A DNA stretch of 64,000 bases from Crocodylus rhombifer. Its lineage: Eukaryota; Chordata; Crocodylia; Crocodylidae. This document shows, one piece after another, positions 63,726 to 64,000 of this stretch. Where the stretch lies: NCBI GenBank assembly GCA_038503035.1, contig JAVSML010024434.1:248001-312000 (forward strand), written 5' to 3'. A program made the translations under genes and the position numbers. The notes below the pieces were generated by a model. The model ran no database searches, had not been told where the DNA came from, and saw only the letters and a list, made by a program, of their open reading frames with translations. Position 1 is the first letter of the stretch. Every line of letters begins with the position of its first letter.

Positions 63726-64000
63726 CCCTATGTAGACAATGAGAAATATTCAAAAACTGAAATGAGCCATGATCCAATAGGAATAAGGACAACTTTAGTG
63801 ACACCTTCTGATGATTCAAAACAATCCAAAGGAATAAATCAAACCACCTGTAAGTCCCACACCATGCTGTGCCCGTGTTAGGAGCTGTGGGAATCTTGTT
63901 GGAAAATACTGTAGCCTTTTATATACAGGGAAGGCTCCTTTACCTTCAGGGGAAAAACAGGCTGTCCTTCCTCAAAAGAAAGACCCAAACCATAAACTAC

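Overview
The window is vertebrate nuclear DNA. Its one recognisable protein-coding gene is a complete, apparently intact HNF4A (hepatocyte nuclear factor 4 alpha, NR2A1). It lies on the + strand, with the P1-type start codon at 24261 and the stop codon at 50276-50278. Ten coding exons join to 1398 bp (465 codons plus stop), and every junction has GT/AG borders and keeps the frame. The repeats point to a non-avian sauropsid, most likely a crocodilian and possibly a turtle. The evidence is CR1 LINE tails of the archelosaur kind, MIR/CORE-SINE relics, many short hAT and other inverted-repeat DNA transposons, and no mammalian Alu, B1 or L1 sequence. The species call is inference.

Layout. From 1 to about 23.6 kb is upstream DNA with no recognisable gene. 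It holds CR1 fragments (about 1.04, 6.0 and 11.84 kb), a decayed coding fragment of another LINE (11.2-11.8 kb), MIR relics, a large GC-rich inverted-repeat element (13.28-15.61 kb, flanked by 8-bp direct repeats), hAT-type miniature elements and hairpin-forming elements. From 23.7 to 24.26 kb is the proximal P1 promoter candidate, with HNF1-like, NR5A-like, DR1-like and CCAAT motifs. From 24.26 to 50.28 kb is HNF4A. Its introns carry further copies of the same repeat families, including two large inverted-repeat elements (introns 1 and 4), an antisense CR1 (intron 9) and an (AC)23 microsatellite (intron 5). The 3' UTR probably runs from 50.28 to about 52.7-53.0 kb. From 53 to 64 kb is intergenic DNA with a few transposon remnants, simple repeats and one perfect 21-bp hairpin. 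No neighbouring gene was recognised.

HNF4A is a nuclear-receptor transcription factor of liver, gut, kidney and pancreas. The gene model matches the P1/alpha-1 form. The P2 first exon is not recognisable here and is probably farther upstream. The splice donor that in mammals adds the ten-residue alpha-2 insert to the F domain appears to be missing.

No novel multi-gene system is visible. The most notable non-genic structure is a four-copy family of compound inverted-repeat elements with shared ends and GC-rich interiors of very different length. One copy carries a nested insertion with a clear 8-bp target duplication. Most long open frames in the GC-rich stretches occur on both strands and are best explained by scarcity of stop codons.
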